A stretch of DNA of 64,000 bases, taken from NCBI GenBank assembly GCA_963277665.1, contig OY728143.1, positions 537,822,394 through 537,886,393 of the forward strand. Direction: 5' to 3'. The stretch comes from Viscum album. Lineage: Eukaryota > Streptophyta > Magnoliopsida > Santalales > Viscaceae. Shown piece by piece: positions 36,204 to 50,929 of this stretch. A program made the translations under genes and the position numbers. The notes below the pieces were generated by a model. The model did no database searches, had not been told where the DNA came from, and was given only the letters and a program-made list of their open reading frames with translations. Position 1 is the first letter of the stretch, and each line of letters opens with the position of its first letter.

Positions 36204-39200
36204 TGTAAAACCCCAAATAAACTCATCTTCAACAGGGTTAATTCACTTTGGTTTTTCTCAAACCATACCCATCAATGTTAATTTATAGCTATCACTAGTG
36301 ACCCCCTTTGAAGTTATGAGATTCCACTAATGGGGGTAGACCCCTAGATTACCGTATTCTATCTCTCGTGATACAAGGTGAGTTATACCTATATTTCTAG
36401 TTCTTTTATCTAATTTGGTATTTTTTTCTACCATTCATATTTCCATGAAATGAATTATTATATAACATGTTTCTTATAGGGTTTTATTGGGTTTTGTTTA
36501 TGTGGTTGTTCCATTACATTATTGGATAGATCATATTCTTACTAGAGTAGTGATCAGAATTTTCATTTTTTGTCCATTATCATGAAGTGAATGTTGATTT
36601 TTTTTAGGTAAGTGATTCATTACATTTCTTATTTTTTATCATAAATATTAAATTGAGTATAATTTGTCCAATTGAGTGGAAATGGAATTAATCTAATAAT
36701 TATTGAACTGAATTAAAATAATTGATTTTGATTTCATTTTGATGATTTTATTTCATTAAATCATGATAAAAATATCTCTATTGATTCTCTAGATAGTGTG
36801 AGATACATGTTTTTCATTGTTATTATGTTTTATTATTGGAATCACATTTTGAAATGTGTAAATCATCTAAACCATTAAATTTTTAAAAATTAATTTTATT
36901 AATACATAATAATGGTGTGGTTTGTTTTTAATATAGGGTTTTTTATAATTTTATGCTGAACAAATTAATGCAATTGTGTATTTTTAATTAAATGTGATCA
37001 TCTATTGGATTCATGGAAGTGATAAATAAGGTGAATCAGTTTTATTCATGTTGTTGACAAAATAAATATTGGTTAATTGAAAAAGATACATCTCCATGAA
37101 TGTAATAAAAGAATAAATTCTATGAGCATGTATTTATTTTGATTTCATTTTATAGCATGATGTCTTAAGACATCCATTAGTGGAACTTTTAATTTAAAGA
37201 ATCTGTTTATCAAATATAGAATATAAATCACTTTCGTGATAAGGATAATTTTTTATCTTATGAGAATCATGTTTCCTTATGAAGTCTGTGTTCCATGTCT
37301 TTAGAGAAGATAGAGCTCATTTTCAAGGGAAGGATATAACACTGGTTTTAGGACCTATATTTCCTTGTTTCTGGGTTTTTTCTTCATAATTATGTTATTT
37401 TCTCTAGATATCAGCCATTTGATGTGGGGTGGGGAGGCTTTGAGGTGATACAAGCCTTGGATGGATGATGGGATATGATTTTAGGGAGGTCTGATAGATG
37501 TAGCAGTTGTCGACGCCTGTGATGGAGAGATGCATTAGAATATTAATGTGTGTATCATGTATGGAAGTAGAAATTATAGAATTTGATGAATCTATGCATA
37601 TCCATTGATGTGATTCCTCGACATTGGATACCAATTTAGGAGTCTAATTTTTTTATTATGTCAATTTTTTTTATTTGATATGCTTTTATTTACCCACTCT
37701 ATGAGGTAATTGGGTAGGATTTGTTTTAGTTTTCCTATTTTTGATAGAATATAATGGATTTCCCTAAATAAATCGTATATTGAATGATTTTAATAATTTA
37801 TAAATAATTTTAATCCCATGGTGTTTTTTCCATTGGAAAGAAAATTCCAAAAGATGTTAATATTGTTAAACTGAGGGAATAGGTTGACATATTCCAGGAG
37901 GGCAAGGACAATACTCTAATGATTGATGAAATGTATTTTAGATTAATTCTAGTGGTTAATTAAAGTAAAATAAATAAAATTCAAAAAAATGAGAATTTAT
38001 TAATAATAAAATTAGTTTATGTATCTTTTTAAATGGTTGTGTTCTTGAAGGATATATGGTCTTAACAGTGGTAGCTAGGAGTCCGAGTGGCATTAGTCGT
38101 AGTTGATTTTAATAAAATGTTTGATCAAATTATTGTTCTAAGATATATTATAACATGTATATTTTTTTATTCAATATGATTCCTCACAAATATTGTTTAT
38201 GTAAACTGAACTCCAGACGAATCCACTATTGTTTTTTCCAAATATCCTTATGTGGGGATGAATGGTTGACTAACCCATATAACACTTCTCTCTTTTCTGA
38301 TTAGTAACATTCTCTGGAATTCACGACGACTTGTTGTCGCAAATATGTGTGTCGTTAGTTGTGATGGATTATAGTAATTTGACACTACATTACTACTATA
38401 TATAGTATTATAAGGACTTTTATTGATATGGAATGTATAGGCTATCATGGATTGAGGTACATACTCAAAATATGATCTATGGTGGAATGACTTATAATAC
38501 CCGATGTTCGATACACATCATATGGTCAGTGGTGGATTGAAGAAACTAATTCATTAATATGTATGTTTATATTTATTGGATTATGTGACATTTTGATAAA
38601 AATGGTGAACTATGTGATTCATATCAAATGTGATTTTGGGTAGGCTAATTCGTTTGGAGGGAGATGGATAAGGAGGTGAGACATTGAGGTTGAGCATCAA
38701 ACTAGTGAGGATGTATGGATGAGTTTCCCTTGATGTTAGATTAATGTATTTTCTCTCTCGTATATTATATACTTCATTAGAGTTAGCTATCGTGAGGAAA
38801 GGAATATAGTATACCAATTTAGGTGACAAGTTAGTTTCACAATTGTTCACTATTTTCTTGTTTTCATTAATTATTGTGTATATGAGAGGATATATGAATT
38901 ATCTTACCGAGTATACTATTATTCTCACACTATGTTTAAATAAATTTTTATTTATTATCTGGATCATGTTAGTCACCGAGCTAGATATTACTAGATTGTG
39001 GGATTTCAGGAGCAGTTTTAGCTTCATGGTTCCTTCCATCATTATATTTTTTGTTTACATTATTTTCCATTGTTTAGTTCTATATGAAATTTCATTTTTT
39101 TCACTAATGAATTATTTATTATATATATATCAAATGAAATTGGTTTATTTATCCATATAATCTTTCTCTTCGGTAAGATTCCATTAGAGGGTAATTCCTA

Positions 39201-39500
39201 CCATATACATGTTTTATATACTATAAAATTATTCCCCAAACTAAGTCCTATAGGATGTTTGACTCTATAAGACACTATATATCTCCCCTCATTGAATTAT
39301 CAAAATGGGGAGGGGTTCATGACATTGATGCATGATGTATAATGGAGTCAAAATAGTAATAATCATTCATTATTCATAACATATTCATGTCGAATCATAA
39401 TTTACTGAGATCGTAATTGTTTGAACATTTCTACTCATAATCATTACATTATATAATAGTGTGAGAATATTTAAAGGGGATCATACTCACCAATCATTGT
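36204..39500 (+). repeat. Element D 3' LTR (plus strand)
   Basis: Starts with TGTAAAACCCCAAATAA, the TGTAA-ACCC start common to plant chromovirus LTRs, and from about 36780 matches the 5' copy at about 7900-10380. The right end is estimated from the length of the 5' copy (the match fades past 39340). Frames at 37404-37634, 38248-38448, 38581-38850 and 38843-39160 lie in this LTR and are not conserved in the 5' copy. The two copies have diverged heavily, so the insertion, or the two parent elements, are old. Confidence 0.7.
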
Positions 39501-41300
39501 AAGAAAATAGTTATCCAAAATAATTTAAATTCATAATCATATGACATTATATAAATTAAATCAAACTTATAAATAATTTTTTTACAGTTCTATTCATAAT
39601 CATTGAAACTTCTATTATCAACATCAGTTAAGATATCAATATCACATTCCCAAGGGAATTTAACTATTATAACAAACCCAATAACAGTGCAATAAAAATC
39701 CATTCATATGTATTCTACAATGTCATCAAATCATATATCATTCCATCCTATCTTAATACATATTGATGATATTTGGATTCATTAAGAATTTATCATTATA
39801 AAAAATAAACATATTGAAAAATAGTAAATATCATATTATAAAATCACATATACTGTGAAGCACAATTAACAATAAAAAATGTCACAGATAAAAATAATCT
39901 CCAATGTAAAATGAAATAATTCATAAATAAAATTCTATTTCAATTTCAAATATAAATATTAAAAAAATATAAGAATTATTTTCATTGAAATAAACCATGT
40001 TACATTGTAATTTAATTTTACAAAAATATAGTTTTCATAAAGGAAGAAAAATAGTTCTTGGGGATATATTAAAATAATGATTTCATTCAGACCATCAATA
40101 CAAAAAACTACATTCAGAATGTTACATGAAAATTAATTTTATAACATTTTGTATATGTTAAAAAATGGTGGATATTTCTATAATAAATTATTGGATAATA
40201 TAAAAAAATTATAGAATATTAAACTAATAGAAAATGATTCCCACACAATGTAGAAATATTCCAGGAATTTAAAAAAAAAATATTCCTGATCATATTATGC
40301 CCCAAGTAATGGAAAATGGTTCTATTATAAGAAATATCTAGGAATAACTATATAATATAAAAATTTAACTGTTTAAATGATAAAATACATACAATTTACA
40401 TCATGATAAATTTAGCAAAGAAAATTATGAAAAAATATGGGTTGAACATAAAAATCTTACCTCATGTATGATCATTCATCATACTCTTTCTAACATCCTA
40501 TGTAAAAAATATTGATTTAATATTAAGATATTGTAGAAAAATGTGAAATCATGAAATAAAATATAAAAATAAGCTATGTTTTAAAGTTATAATTTAATGT
40601 ACAATTATTCCCAAAAAAGGTCATTAAGGTGAAAACTAATCCATTTTCCAAGCTTGTTTTCATTCGATTATTCTGGTCCATCCACCATGGTCATGGTTTC
40701 AAGAAACAAAATATCATAATCGTGTTTTTGTATTCATATTTATTCAATATAAAAACTTTTATAATCATTCATATATACTTTAATGATAATGTAATTACAT
40801 CACATTTTGGGGACAATAGTTTATAATTATGCATAGGTGATGTTTAAAAATTTTAGTAAGTGAAATGAATGAATTGTAATTTACAAATCACCATTAAATG
40901 ATTACTATTACAAAATTTTAATAATATATCATCTTTTAATATATCCTAAATAAGATCCATGAATAGTAGAAATGAATAATTAATGGCCTCACTCTAGGGA
41001 TGTGGTTGTCCACATGTAAGCATGATGGTTGTTATTGTTTTCCAATGGATTGGAAAGTAGGAAGGTAGGAAACATCTTATAATTATAGAAGAATAATTTA
41101 TTAATAAATAAAAAATATAAACATTAATTATATCATAATAATAAACCATTAAATATGGTTTAGAAAATGAATCATATAACTAAATGTAGGTGGTGGTCCC
41201 AACATAGTCAAACTCATGGGAATTTATAAAAACTAAAATTGTTATTCTCCTGATGTTGGTGGCATGTAAATTAGGGTACATATCCTACATGGTAGAAATA
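39501..41300. other. AT-rich sequence without recognised features
   Basis: Very AT-rich DNA with many stops in all frames. The 65-codon frame at 40629-40826 is unsupported. I see no repeat of this segment elsewhere in the window. LINE ORF1 would be expected near here but no zinc-knuckle or RNA-binding signature is visible. Confidence 0.5.
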
Positions 41301-44300
41301 ATTATTTTGGAAATGTTTGAACCTTATACCTATTTTCACATAATTTTATAATTGGGGCCTCAGTCTGCAATATTGATGATCAATTGATCTTTTGTTATAT
41401 ACTCTTTAATAATATTCACTTCTAATACTCTTTTATGTATGCTAAATCAGTTATCAGGAAGGAATAATTCTCTAAAAGAGCATTGAACATTATTCCTAAA
41501 GAATTCATGATCCTTGGATTATTAATGGGAACATCAATGAAATCTGGGTCCATATAGGAATATTGGGTGTCATTCATCCCACCACATCATCAAATAAAAT
41601 CAAGGACTACATGGAAAGAAGTAATTTTAGTATGAATAATCTTATTGTAGAAAATTACACAAGGTATTGAATAAACAACACTCAAATTGTTGCCAGGTAA
41701 CTGTTATGTTCTTTCTCTAATTATCTTGCACATAGAAATCTGGATTCTATCTCACATATTACACTCTAGAATATTAATTCAGATCATCATCATATTTTGG
41801 TTATCCTTAAAAATAGGAATTCCAGGCCAAGGTTTCCACCCTACAAAAAACATTCTTGGTCCTCCCACCATGATATTAATAAAATGGTGACAAATATCTG
41901 GATATCATATTGTGGTGGAAATGATTTCTACTCTTTCATAATGCGGTAGAAACATATAAAGTACAATCTTATGAGTTGGTTCAACGATAAATTTAATAAT
42001 TTATAGAATGATTTTGTTTATATGGGGTCCCTTCTCAACCATCTTCAAGGTGAGAACACCCTCTCTAATTTGGAGATGAATTTTGAATATAAAATTGATC
42101 TCCATATTTATTTGAATGATTTTTGTCAGGAATGATAATATTCAAAATGATAACTTTAAGTCTAAAGGGTTAATGTATGGTGATAGAAACAAAAAATTCT
42201 ATAATTCCATCCATATAACTAAGAAAACTTACATACCCCTCACACTAATGAGATATGGTGATAAAATTCATGACAATGAAAAGTCTCATGATTATAATTT
42301 TGTCTGTTACATAGAGAATATATTCAATGGACCTAATCTCAATAAGGCCCTTTTGGAAGGTATTATCTCAAAAAATGGTCGAAGATGGATACAATACCAA
42401 ACTCAATAGATTTATGATTGTCTATGAGATTCATGAAGTATTTTTAGTCTCAAACATAATAGTTCGTCAGAATCAAATGATTTCACTATTTCCTTATTTC
42501 AAACATTCTGGGATGTCATTCAATTTGATGTTTTCAGGAATGTAAAATCTTTTCCCCTAGGTGTGTCTTACCCCATGTCCATAATTCTCAATTTATCACC
42601 ATTATCCCCAAGGTTGAAAATGCTTCTTATATCCCTATCTTCAGAAACATTACTGTAATCAACACCATCTATAAAATTATTTCCAGGCTCTATTCTAATA
42701 AACTCTCCAAAATATTCAGAAAAATTGTATTTTTTGAATCAATTTGGGTTATTGAACGGAAGGACCATCCAGGACTGTATCGCCACACCCTCATAATGTG
42801 TCGACATCCTTAACAAATACAATAGAGGAGAATAAATCACTCATAAACATTATATGAAAAATTCCTTTTACAGTATTGATATGGGATTCATATTCAATTT
42901 TCATAATAGATTTGGATTCTGTGTCACTTTTTTGAGTTGGGTTAAATATATTTTTGTGTCCTATCATATTTATGGTCATATTAATTGTTCATTAAATGTA
43001 TATTTCACCTCCTAAAAGGTTTCTAGACAAGGAAACCCCCTCTATACCATCCTTTTCTCCATTGATGATGATTTATTGAGAATATTTCTTACTCATATGT
43101 CATCTCAAAACTCTATCTAGCTGATTTAGGGTACAAGTATCCTAAGAGTTTCTTCTCACCTGTTATATATGGATAGAATTTTTTTGGAAGGTATTAAAAG
43201 GAACATACAATATATAAAAAGAGATATAATTAATTATGAAGTGGTTTTGGGTAAGGCCATAAATTGGCACAAATATTTAATTAATTTTCATATTCACATT
43301 CACACAGATCAGAGAGCCATAATATTGTTGGACTTTGAAATACAAATGGAACAATTCCTAAACAATATCTTGGAGTTCCTATTATCTAGGGGCGACATAA
43401 ATCCATCCACATTCTGAAAATTCTTGATCAAGACAAGAAGAAACATTCTTCATGGAAAGGGAAGTATCTCCTTATGGATGATAGATTTTTTTTGGATAAG
43501 TACTTTATTGTTTCTGTACATTTTTAATTCTTTATGATTTGCAAATGGAATTACCCTCTTCTTAATCAACTTAATGTCTATATGAAGAATTTTATTTGGA
43601 GTGGTAACATCCATGATTGATAATTATTCACTATTATTGGAGAAAATGTTTCGATCTCATTAGTAATGGTGGATTGAGAATTAAAAATATTAAATTATTA
43701 AATGAGTATCTTATTTACAAATTCACTTATAACCTTCTCGAAAATGATTCGATGGATCTAGGCTTTTTTAGAGACAAATTCATCAAAAATTTCAAAAGGG
43801 CCACACTAAATATATAGATTCGTATATTTAGCTAGCCATCGAATCCTTTTATACTAACTTTAGGTCTCACTTAATATGGGTTGATTGTAGGGACTAGTCA
43901 TGAAATTTCTGGATTGATAATTGGATAGGTTCCCCTCTTATCTCTTCCATTGATCCAAAGCATCTCCCTTGGGAAAGAGGTATCTCTATTAAGGACTTCA
44001 TGACACTGTTCAACATGGATTTTTCTACCTATCAAACCAAACTTCTCAATAACAACATGTTTTCCCATTCTAATGATAAATTTATCTTGGATCATTCCAT
44101 GAATGGAATACATGATTCAAATTCTTATTATAAATTCAATTTTCAATCCTATAATGAAATCTCCTAGATCAAATATTACAACAAGGACTGGATTGGACCT
44201 TAAAGATTTTTCCTAATTTGGAGACTTGCTCATCATAAATTACCTACTGAATATTTCTTACAAACAAGTGGTATAGTCTTTTGTTATAAGTACAAGTTAA

Positions 44301-45160
44301 GAATCACCACATGGAGGACATCACACACTCATTCGTATCTTGCGCATAAACATCAACTCTTTGGAATGCTTTGAATAATATTTTTTAGTTTCATCTCCCT
44401 AAATGGAGTGATATTTCTAATAATTTAAAACAATCCACGTTAGTTTAAATTGTGCCCATAATAAAATAACTTCTCTTGGATTCTGTGGAGGAAATATTTC
44501 TCATCCTATAGACATCCAAAAATGATTTCTCACATGGACAGAAGAGATTCCACAAACAATAGGTTCTCACACCTCATTTCTTCAACCAAAGAGGAAAATT
44601 CAATCTAGACAGTTCATTGAATAATCATTGTACATGACTTCCTGATCCCCCTCAAAATCAGTGTTCCATGTAAATAAAGGAAATAAAGGGTTATTTTTTA
44701 AGTCTTCTGGTAGGTACATCTTCATGTATAGATTAAAATACAAGTTGATGTAGCATTAAAATATAACCTGGGACTGAAAAGTTGTCAATATAAGAATATA
44801 GACCACATTACTGAATTCCTCAGTTGTCTCTTTATCACATGTGACTAGTCTTATTCACTTGAAGCCGAAATTCTCGACGTTTTTCATGTCATCCACTTTG
44901 TCTGACATAAAGGCATATATAACAATCAGCTGTAAAGTGACTCAACCACACTGGTTCAAACCATTATCAATAGAATCATTAAATTATATTGGAATATCAT
45001 GAATAGATGGATGAATTGTGTTAAATATCTCTATAGTTCCAATTATATCATCACACATTTTTACATGGAGGACAACTCCATTGTCAATGGTCTTGCTGAC
45101 AATGATATCAAAAGGGATCTCACATAGTTAAATTGTCTTACATTTGATATTAACACTCTT
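41300..45160 (+). pseudogene. L1-type LINE remnant: endonuclease, RT, zinc finger, RNase H
   Basis: Domains appear in canonical order on the plus strand with many frame breaks. Endonuclease: WIINGNINEIWVHIGILG (near 41520; the GDFN motif is GNIN) and SDHHHILVI (near 41780). RT: YGDRNKKFYNSI (42178), DGFTISFFQTFWDV-like reading (42475-42530), NQFGLLNGRTIQDCIA (42737), SRQGNPLYTILFSIDDDLL (43022-43077) and LLYMDRIFLEGIKRNIQ (43160), where the YADD active site reads YMDR. Then WKGKYLLMDDRFFLDKYF (43455), MKNFIWSGNI (43580) and GGLRIKNIKLLNEYLIYKF (43670). A zinc-finger-type region follows: FIWDHSMNGIHDSNSYYKF (44080) and LIWRLAHHKLPTEYFLQT (44215). RNase H: SDSTTLVQTIINR (44937) and HFYMEDNSIVNGLADNDI (45057). 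This is the layout of plant L1-clade elements with a C-terminal RNase H. It is not translatable. No poly(A) tail or target duplication was identified. Confidence 0.88.
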
Positions 45161-48100
45161 CTTGAGAATTATTGTTGTAAAATACATTCTTTTAGACTCA
45201 TGTAATAATTCATTAATTCAATAAATATACATAGTCCATATGCTAGTACATCCAATTAAAAATAATAAAATTAAAATTAATCGGTTAAATGTTCTTTGTC
45301 ATTGTTGTGAATCCGCCATTCAACTACTCTGAATATCATTACATCGATGGTATTATGATAAAAAATCTTCTACAAAATGGGTAGAGATGATAATAATGTA
45401 TTTTTCAATATATATTTGAAGATTATAGTCTCTTTTTCATAGGAAAAAAAGATAGGTGTCTCCTTTTATACATGTGTGGATAAGACTCTTGGAATTGTTA
45501 AATAGATTAATATATAATTATGGAATTTTGTAGGTAATGTGGATAGAAATTAAAATTATATTTTATTTTTAGATAATAAAAGATCAAAATATCAGAGAAA
45601 AACAATAATTTGGAATGATTAATTGAAAATAAAAACTGTATCACATAGAGTAACAACCGATATTACTATTTTAACCATAACCATGGTCATGTTTTTATGT
45701 TTTTTATTAATTATAATAAAATGAGGGTGGACTCTTTAAAAATTTAATAAATTTTGATTCCAAATATTTATTTCATTAAAAAAATACATTTTATACTAGT
45801 TACAGAAATTAATTTAAATTCACCCTGTTGACACTCTATTCAATCATGTGGATTAAAAAGTGGCAAAGAGAAATTCTTTAGAAAAAGTATTAGAATATAT
45901 ATGTAGAATTTACAGATTTTAAATGGATCTAATTGGAGTTCACCCAAGGAAACGTGAATAATTATTATGACACCAGAACTTGTGTTCTAACTGACTTACA
46001 CACCACCTCATCCATTGTGCACTAATTCACTATCACTTAAGGTACCATGTTTTCAAAAAAATTGCCCATTAGGTCTCCATTTGTATGGAATAATTTCCTG
46101 AATGCCTAATTGTTTATTTATTCACCCAAGTGCTTCTCCTAACTCATCCAAAACCACCAAGGGAGTTCTTTACCACCTAATGTGATGAAATTAAAGGTGG
46201 TATTGAGACATAGATTATTACTATTCGAAATTTAAAAACACTTGTGAAATTCAATCTTCTAAATCCTTGAATAATGAGTAATAGTGCATCCTCCATTCTA
46301 AAAAAACTTTTTCCCCCATCATTCAGGAATACATATGATGAATATTGAAGGCTTTATTAAAGTCTCACCCAAGTCTAGTAATCCATGTTTCTCATCACTC
46401 AAGGTGGCATATGATCACCCAAAACAACATGAGCACCCAATATTAGTGCAACACATAAATGAGTGGCCTTCCTTGATGTTCACCCTAGCTTTCATACTAC
46501 TCAATCCATCCATTATGCCTCTCTCAAATACATTCTTGGAAAGGAAATAAATTATCTAGAACTCTTGTTTGATGCTGACCATGTTGAATCCTCCACCAAG
46601 ACCTCCACATTCACCAAATCCTAGGGAAAGACACACCAGTGTGTCTTCCATTTTGATTTGTATTTTAGCAGTCAGAGCTACCCCATAATTATCCTACTAA
46701 TGGTTCAGGATCCTTGTGATTTATATATATTTTTATATCTATGGTCTCCTAGATCCTTACCCTAAGGAATGTGTTAAGGAGTAACCAGTCTCAGATTCTA
46801 GGGATGGGATGTTATCCTTGACTTCTCATCTCTAAGACATGGAGCCTCCTGTCCCTGGTATTGAGGGTAAAGAGCACACATAAATTTCATTTTGGACAAA
46901 AGAGAAGCCCCCATCCTCACCATGGGACCCATTTAAAGTTATCCATCTTGGTACAAGCCCATATCATTTCATGAAGGAGGCTTTAGTCTCACTCTTATCT
47001 ATTTACATCACATTCAATCATTCCATATATTGGAAACTCATATAATGTAATGTGGAGAAAGGGAAGTGCCACAGGCATGGCCTCTTCCACAATCTCCCAA
47101 GCCTCTTCTGTCGTAGGATTATCTTCATTCCATTTAAAATTGAGAAGGAATGTGTGGTTTATTGAATCATTAACATCTTATTTTCTCTCACATTGAACAT
47201 TACTCACTAGGGAATATAGGTTTGTAATGATTCAAACAACTTTAAAATACACATGAATTGAATAACTTCAAGATATATGATTCCAACCATACTTGGGAAG
47301 CGTTGGAAAACTTCAACAAGGACCCGAGCCCATTGGACAAATTCTTCCAGAGTATGAAACTAATTCCCTTAATCCGGGTATCCTCTTCATGACTAAGTTA
47401 CAAATTAAGCAGTCCCGTAAACCTCCATGAGATAAGACATCTCTCAGGGACCTTGTTTTTTGGGAATCCCCCATAGAAATAATCATATACCTATTACTCT
47501 AAATGGGCCATAGTCCCCTGCCACGCCTAATGAGCTAGGTGGTCTTTGATTTCCATACAAATAGGATATGTAAGAAGCCTCTTAAAGGATAAAACACAAA
47601 AAATCATACAAAAATTGTTCCAGCTAGGTTACATTCCCCATTGGATGTAATTAAAAATTAAATCTCTCATACTTTTCATGTTCCTTGGGTAGTGTCAACA
47701 TAGGTACCATATCGAACATTAACTAAAAAAATTCCACCATGGTGTCCATAACAGAAGACATTAATCTACAGAGTTGGGTCCTTATCATACAACCATAAAA
47801 GGTATGGCATGTCATATTAAGAATCATAGAACTATATGGATTATGATTCATTTCCTGTGGATACATAAGAATCACAACCATGTGTTCGAGCCCAAGATTA
47901 AAAATAACTCCCATATCCTTGTGTGACGATAAACTCCAGAGTATCCATTGTCTACCCGGATCACAAAAAATTCCAATGCTCTCCAATGAGTGGCTTAAGA
48001 CTTCCATAATCATAATAATTGATAAAAAAATATCAAATATGTATAAAAGAGGTTACTATATATGGAGGAAATTTAGTACAAACCAATGTATTCATTTATG

Positions 48101-50929
48101 ACTAAACTCCAATACATACCGATTATTCTGATCTGAATATATAATAATAAATGATGAAAACATTATAGAAAAAGCTACATTACACTTGGTAAATTAATAT
48201 GTAATAATGAAAATATCATAAATTTATAATGGAGACCTAGAGTTGTCAATAATTACCCCAAAAAGGTTGTGATAAGCCTGACCTCCATTCCTCTCAAACA
48301 ATGTGAGCTCTTAAGCATCGTGGGTTAAAATACCTAATGAGCGCTTTATTTCTAAAAGTAGGTACCTATGTATACAAAACCTTTCGGTGTCTCCAGTTCC
48401 ATAAAAATGTCCTTTGAAAATCTTTTAGTAATAGTTATTCTTAACCTGAACACCCATTTTGAGGGAAAAAATTGGTGAACACAATGCGAATCCATAACCA
48501 TGATGATAATATTAAAAATATTTCAGAAACCAATAAATTGATAAATGATGTCCATAAAAGGAAATAAATCATGTATTTGTTCATCCAAAATTCTACTTTT
48601 TCAGAGATCATGGTTTTTATTTTTCAAATATAGAATGTTCTTCCTTCTTATTCTGACCAATGAATGCTTAATTGCTACTCAATATGGATCCTCATCCACT
48701 TGAAGGATAAAATTACTAACTCGCATTCTTTAACACTAGGTTCTAATGAACTGGTTTCAGGGTTCCACCTCCACGGTACTATTCCAACCTTGGAGGCTAC
48801 CTGATAGACCTACCAGATCAAGAATAATCCTCAGTCTTCTGGTCATTGATGATTGCTGGTCTAAAATCTAGTGGTTCCATCCATATTATTCAACCATTTT
48901 AAGAGATTATCCCTAGAATTACATAACCAATCACTCCACTATTTATATTAGGTCAAACAAGAGGCCACCTATGACCTTATCTTGAGGCTACATGAGTCTT
49001 TCCTAGGGGATCCTACCAATAATCATCGCCAACAATACTGCACGACAGTATTCCATGAACCTGATAAAAGTGTTTCCATTAGCTTTTTGACAAAACTCCT
49101 TTAGTCTGGGGCATGATGGAAGGATCTAAATGAAAAAATTGGATAATAGGGAGTATGGTTTTACCTTTTCCCCCTATAGAGAATCCCACCAACCTTGTTT
49201 GTTGTCAAATAGCAAGCAGACACCTAAACACATCTTCCTTCATTCCGTCGGCCAACATACTCATTGGCTGGCACCCAAGCAATCCCAAAATTAAAATTCA
49301 TTGGAGTAATGTGATCATGGTCATAAAAATTATTACAACCAGCATACCTTCCATTAGAATCATCTAACGACATTCAATGAAACCCATCAACTCGATTTTC
49401 TGATAACCTAGAAGAAGAAACATTTACCACACTACAATATTCACGTCTGCCAATAGCCTCATTTGGTAGCACATAGAGAATTCAATTCGAAATACATGAT
49501 GAAAATTAGAGGGCTAACTCAACACTATATCCCAACATCAGAGTACTATCAGTATCCACAGGCAAGAATGGGAGTACATGAGCATTCACATACACGTACT
49601 CCAGATATGACATGAATGTAGATTCCTATTCCGACCACAGAAGTCTCCAATAAAATGTAGGAAATTTTTAATTGGAAGGAACATATCCCAAACCATATTC
49701 TATAAAATGTGAAATATATTATCATGGATAGAGTTGTAGTGATAGAAGGATAGAAATATAACTATGTCCCCACAGGAAATGTGGCTCATCAAAATTTTAT
49801 CCTTGATCAGATGTATGCCCCTATTCCAGTCCAGGATGGTTATGGGGAATATTCTCTAGTATCATATGAACAACCAAATTAGGAACATAAACATGTTCCA
49901 ATTTGAGATAATTGACATATTCCATAATCCACTCCAATGCAGGCACATACCAATTCCCATGATAAACATTTTTCTAAGCAAGTATACCCATTAGCTTGTA
50001 AGAAGGCATCCAAAAAAATCATATCAAACACAGCTGTCAAATCAATATCTAGTTTATTATTATTCTATGCTTAATGGTGTATTTACATAATCCCTCATAA
50101 ATATTTCAATAGTATCTCATGAACCTGCCCTCATATTACCAATTTATGGGATACATAGTATTATCTCTGAAGGTCTGAGTCAGAAACATCCTCGTGAAGT
50201 ATTTCATTATGAATATTTAGGCAACCTCGAGAAACTATATTTGGATGAGATCCATGAAAACCATCTATATATATTTAAGGACAAGGATGTATATGAATTA
50301 TCCCTATCATTAATATACCATGGTTTTCCTTCCCATGATGTAATTCACTAAGAATGTTCTTTCTGGAGTACTGATTCTTATATCCAAGAGAATTATTCCA
50401 CTAATAGTGTAGTAATGAGAAATACCACTTATATTGAGAAACAAGAAAATACTAGTCCAGTCATATATGGTTCCTTTTCACTGGTGGGTGAAATTATTCC
50501 TCAACGAGAAGATAGCCCAAGGTAACAAAAACCCTCCTTCGACCCTTTTTGTTCCAATGCAACAGAGGAACTCCCTACTAATCTGGCTAATTGTGATAAA
50601 GCGGTACAAAAATTCAAAATTTTTTATGATAAAACTCTCTAAAAAGATGAAGAGTAAGTGCTGAAAAAGAAGAAACAAATTGTTATGGGTGAAATTATAG
50701 TCATGTATTGTCCTTTTTCCAACTCTCAATACAAAATTACATAAATTATAGAAGAAGATTGTATTCATGATATCATCATCAATGTAAGAACGAAACATTT
50801 TCATTAAAAAGCAAATTTATTACCATATAATGGATATATAAATCATGTCAAGGTAATAGAAGGGTTGATGGCCAATATTTACTTGGCATCTTTCTGGGAA
50901 CCGAGACATCCAAATATTGACCACCAATA
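45161..50929. other. Unassigned region with scattered open stretches
   Basis: No repeat or domain was recognised with confidence. Parts at about 46000-47600 and 48700-50000 are less AT-rich. Low-stop stretches include minus 47723-48013 (97 codons), minus about 49150-49370 (for example MNFNFGIAWVPANEYVGRR) and plus 50222-50930. They could be remains of gag or pol of element G or of an unrelated element. The plus frames at 46335-46550, 49155-49367 and 50434-50664 and the minus frame at 50478-50804 are reported only as part of this uncertainty. Confidence 0.4.

Noticed and set aside
38581..39160. Frames of 89 and 105 codons in the D 3' LTR as genes
   Set aside because: They overlap on opposite strands, are hydrophobic in the way AT-rich DNA gives by chance, and are not open in the 5' LTR copy.
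43022..43077. The DDD run in SIDDDLL as the RT active site of the LINE
   Set aside because: Context (SRQGNPLYTILFSI) shows it is the RQGDPLSP-LFSIAEDVLSR block; the active site is the later YMDR.
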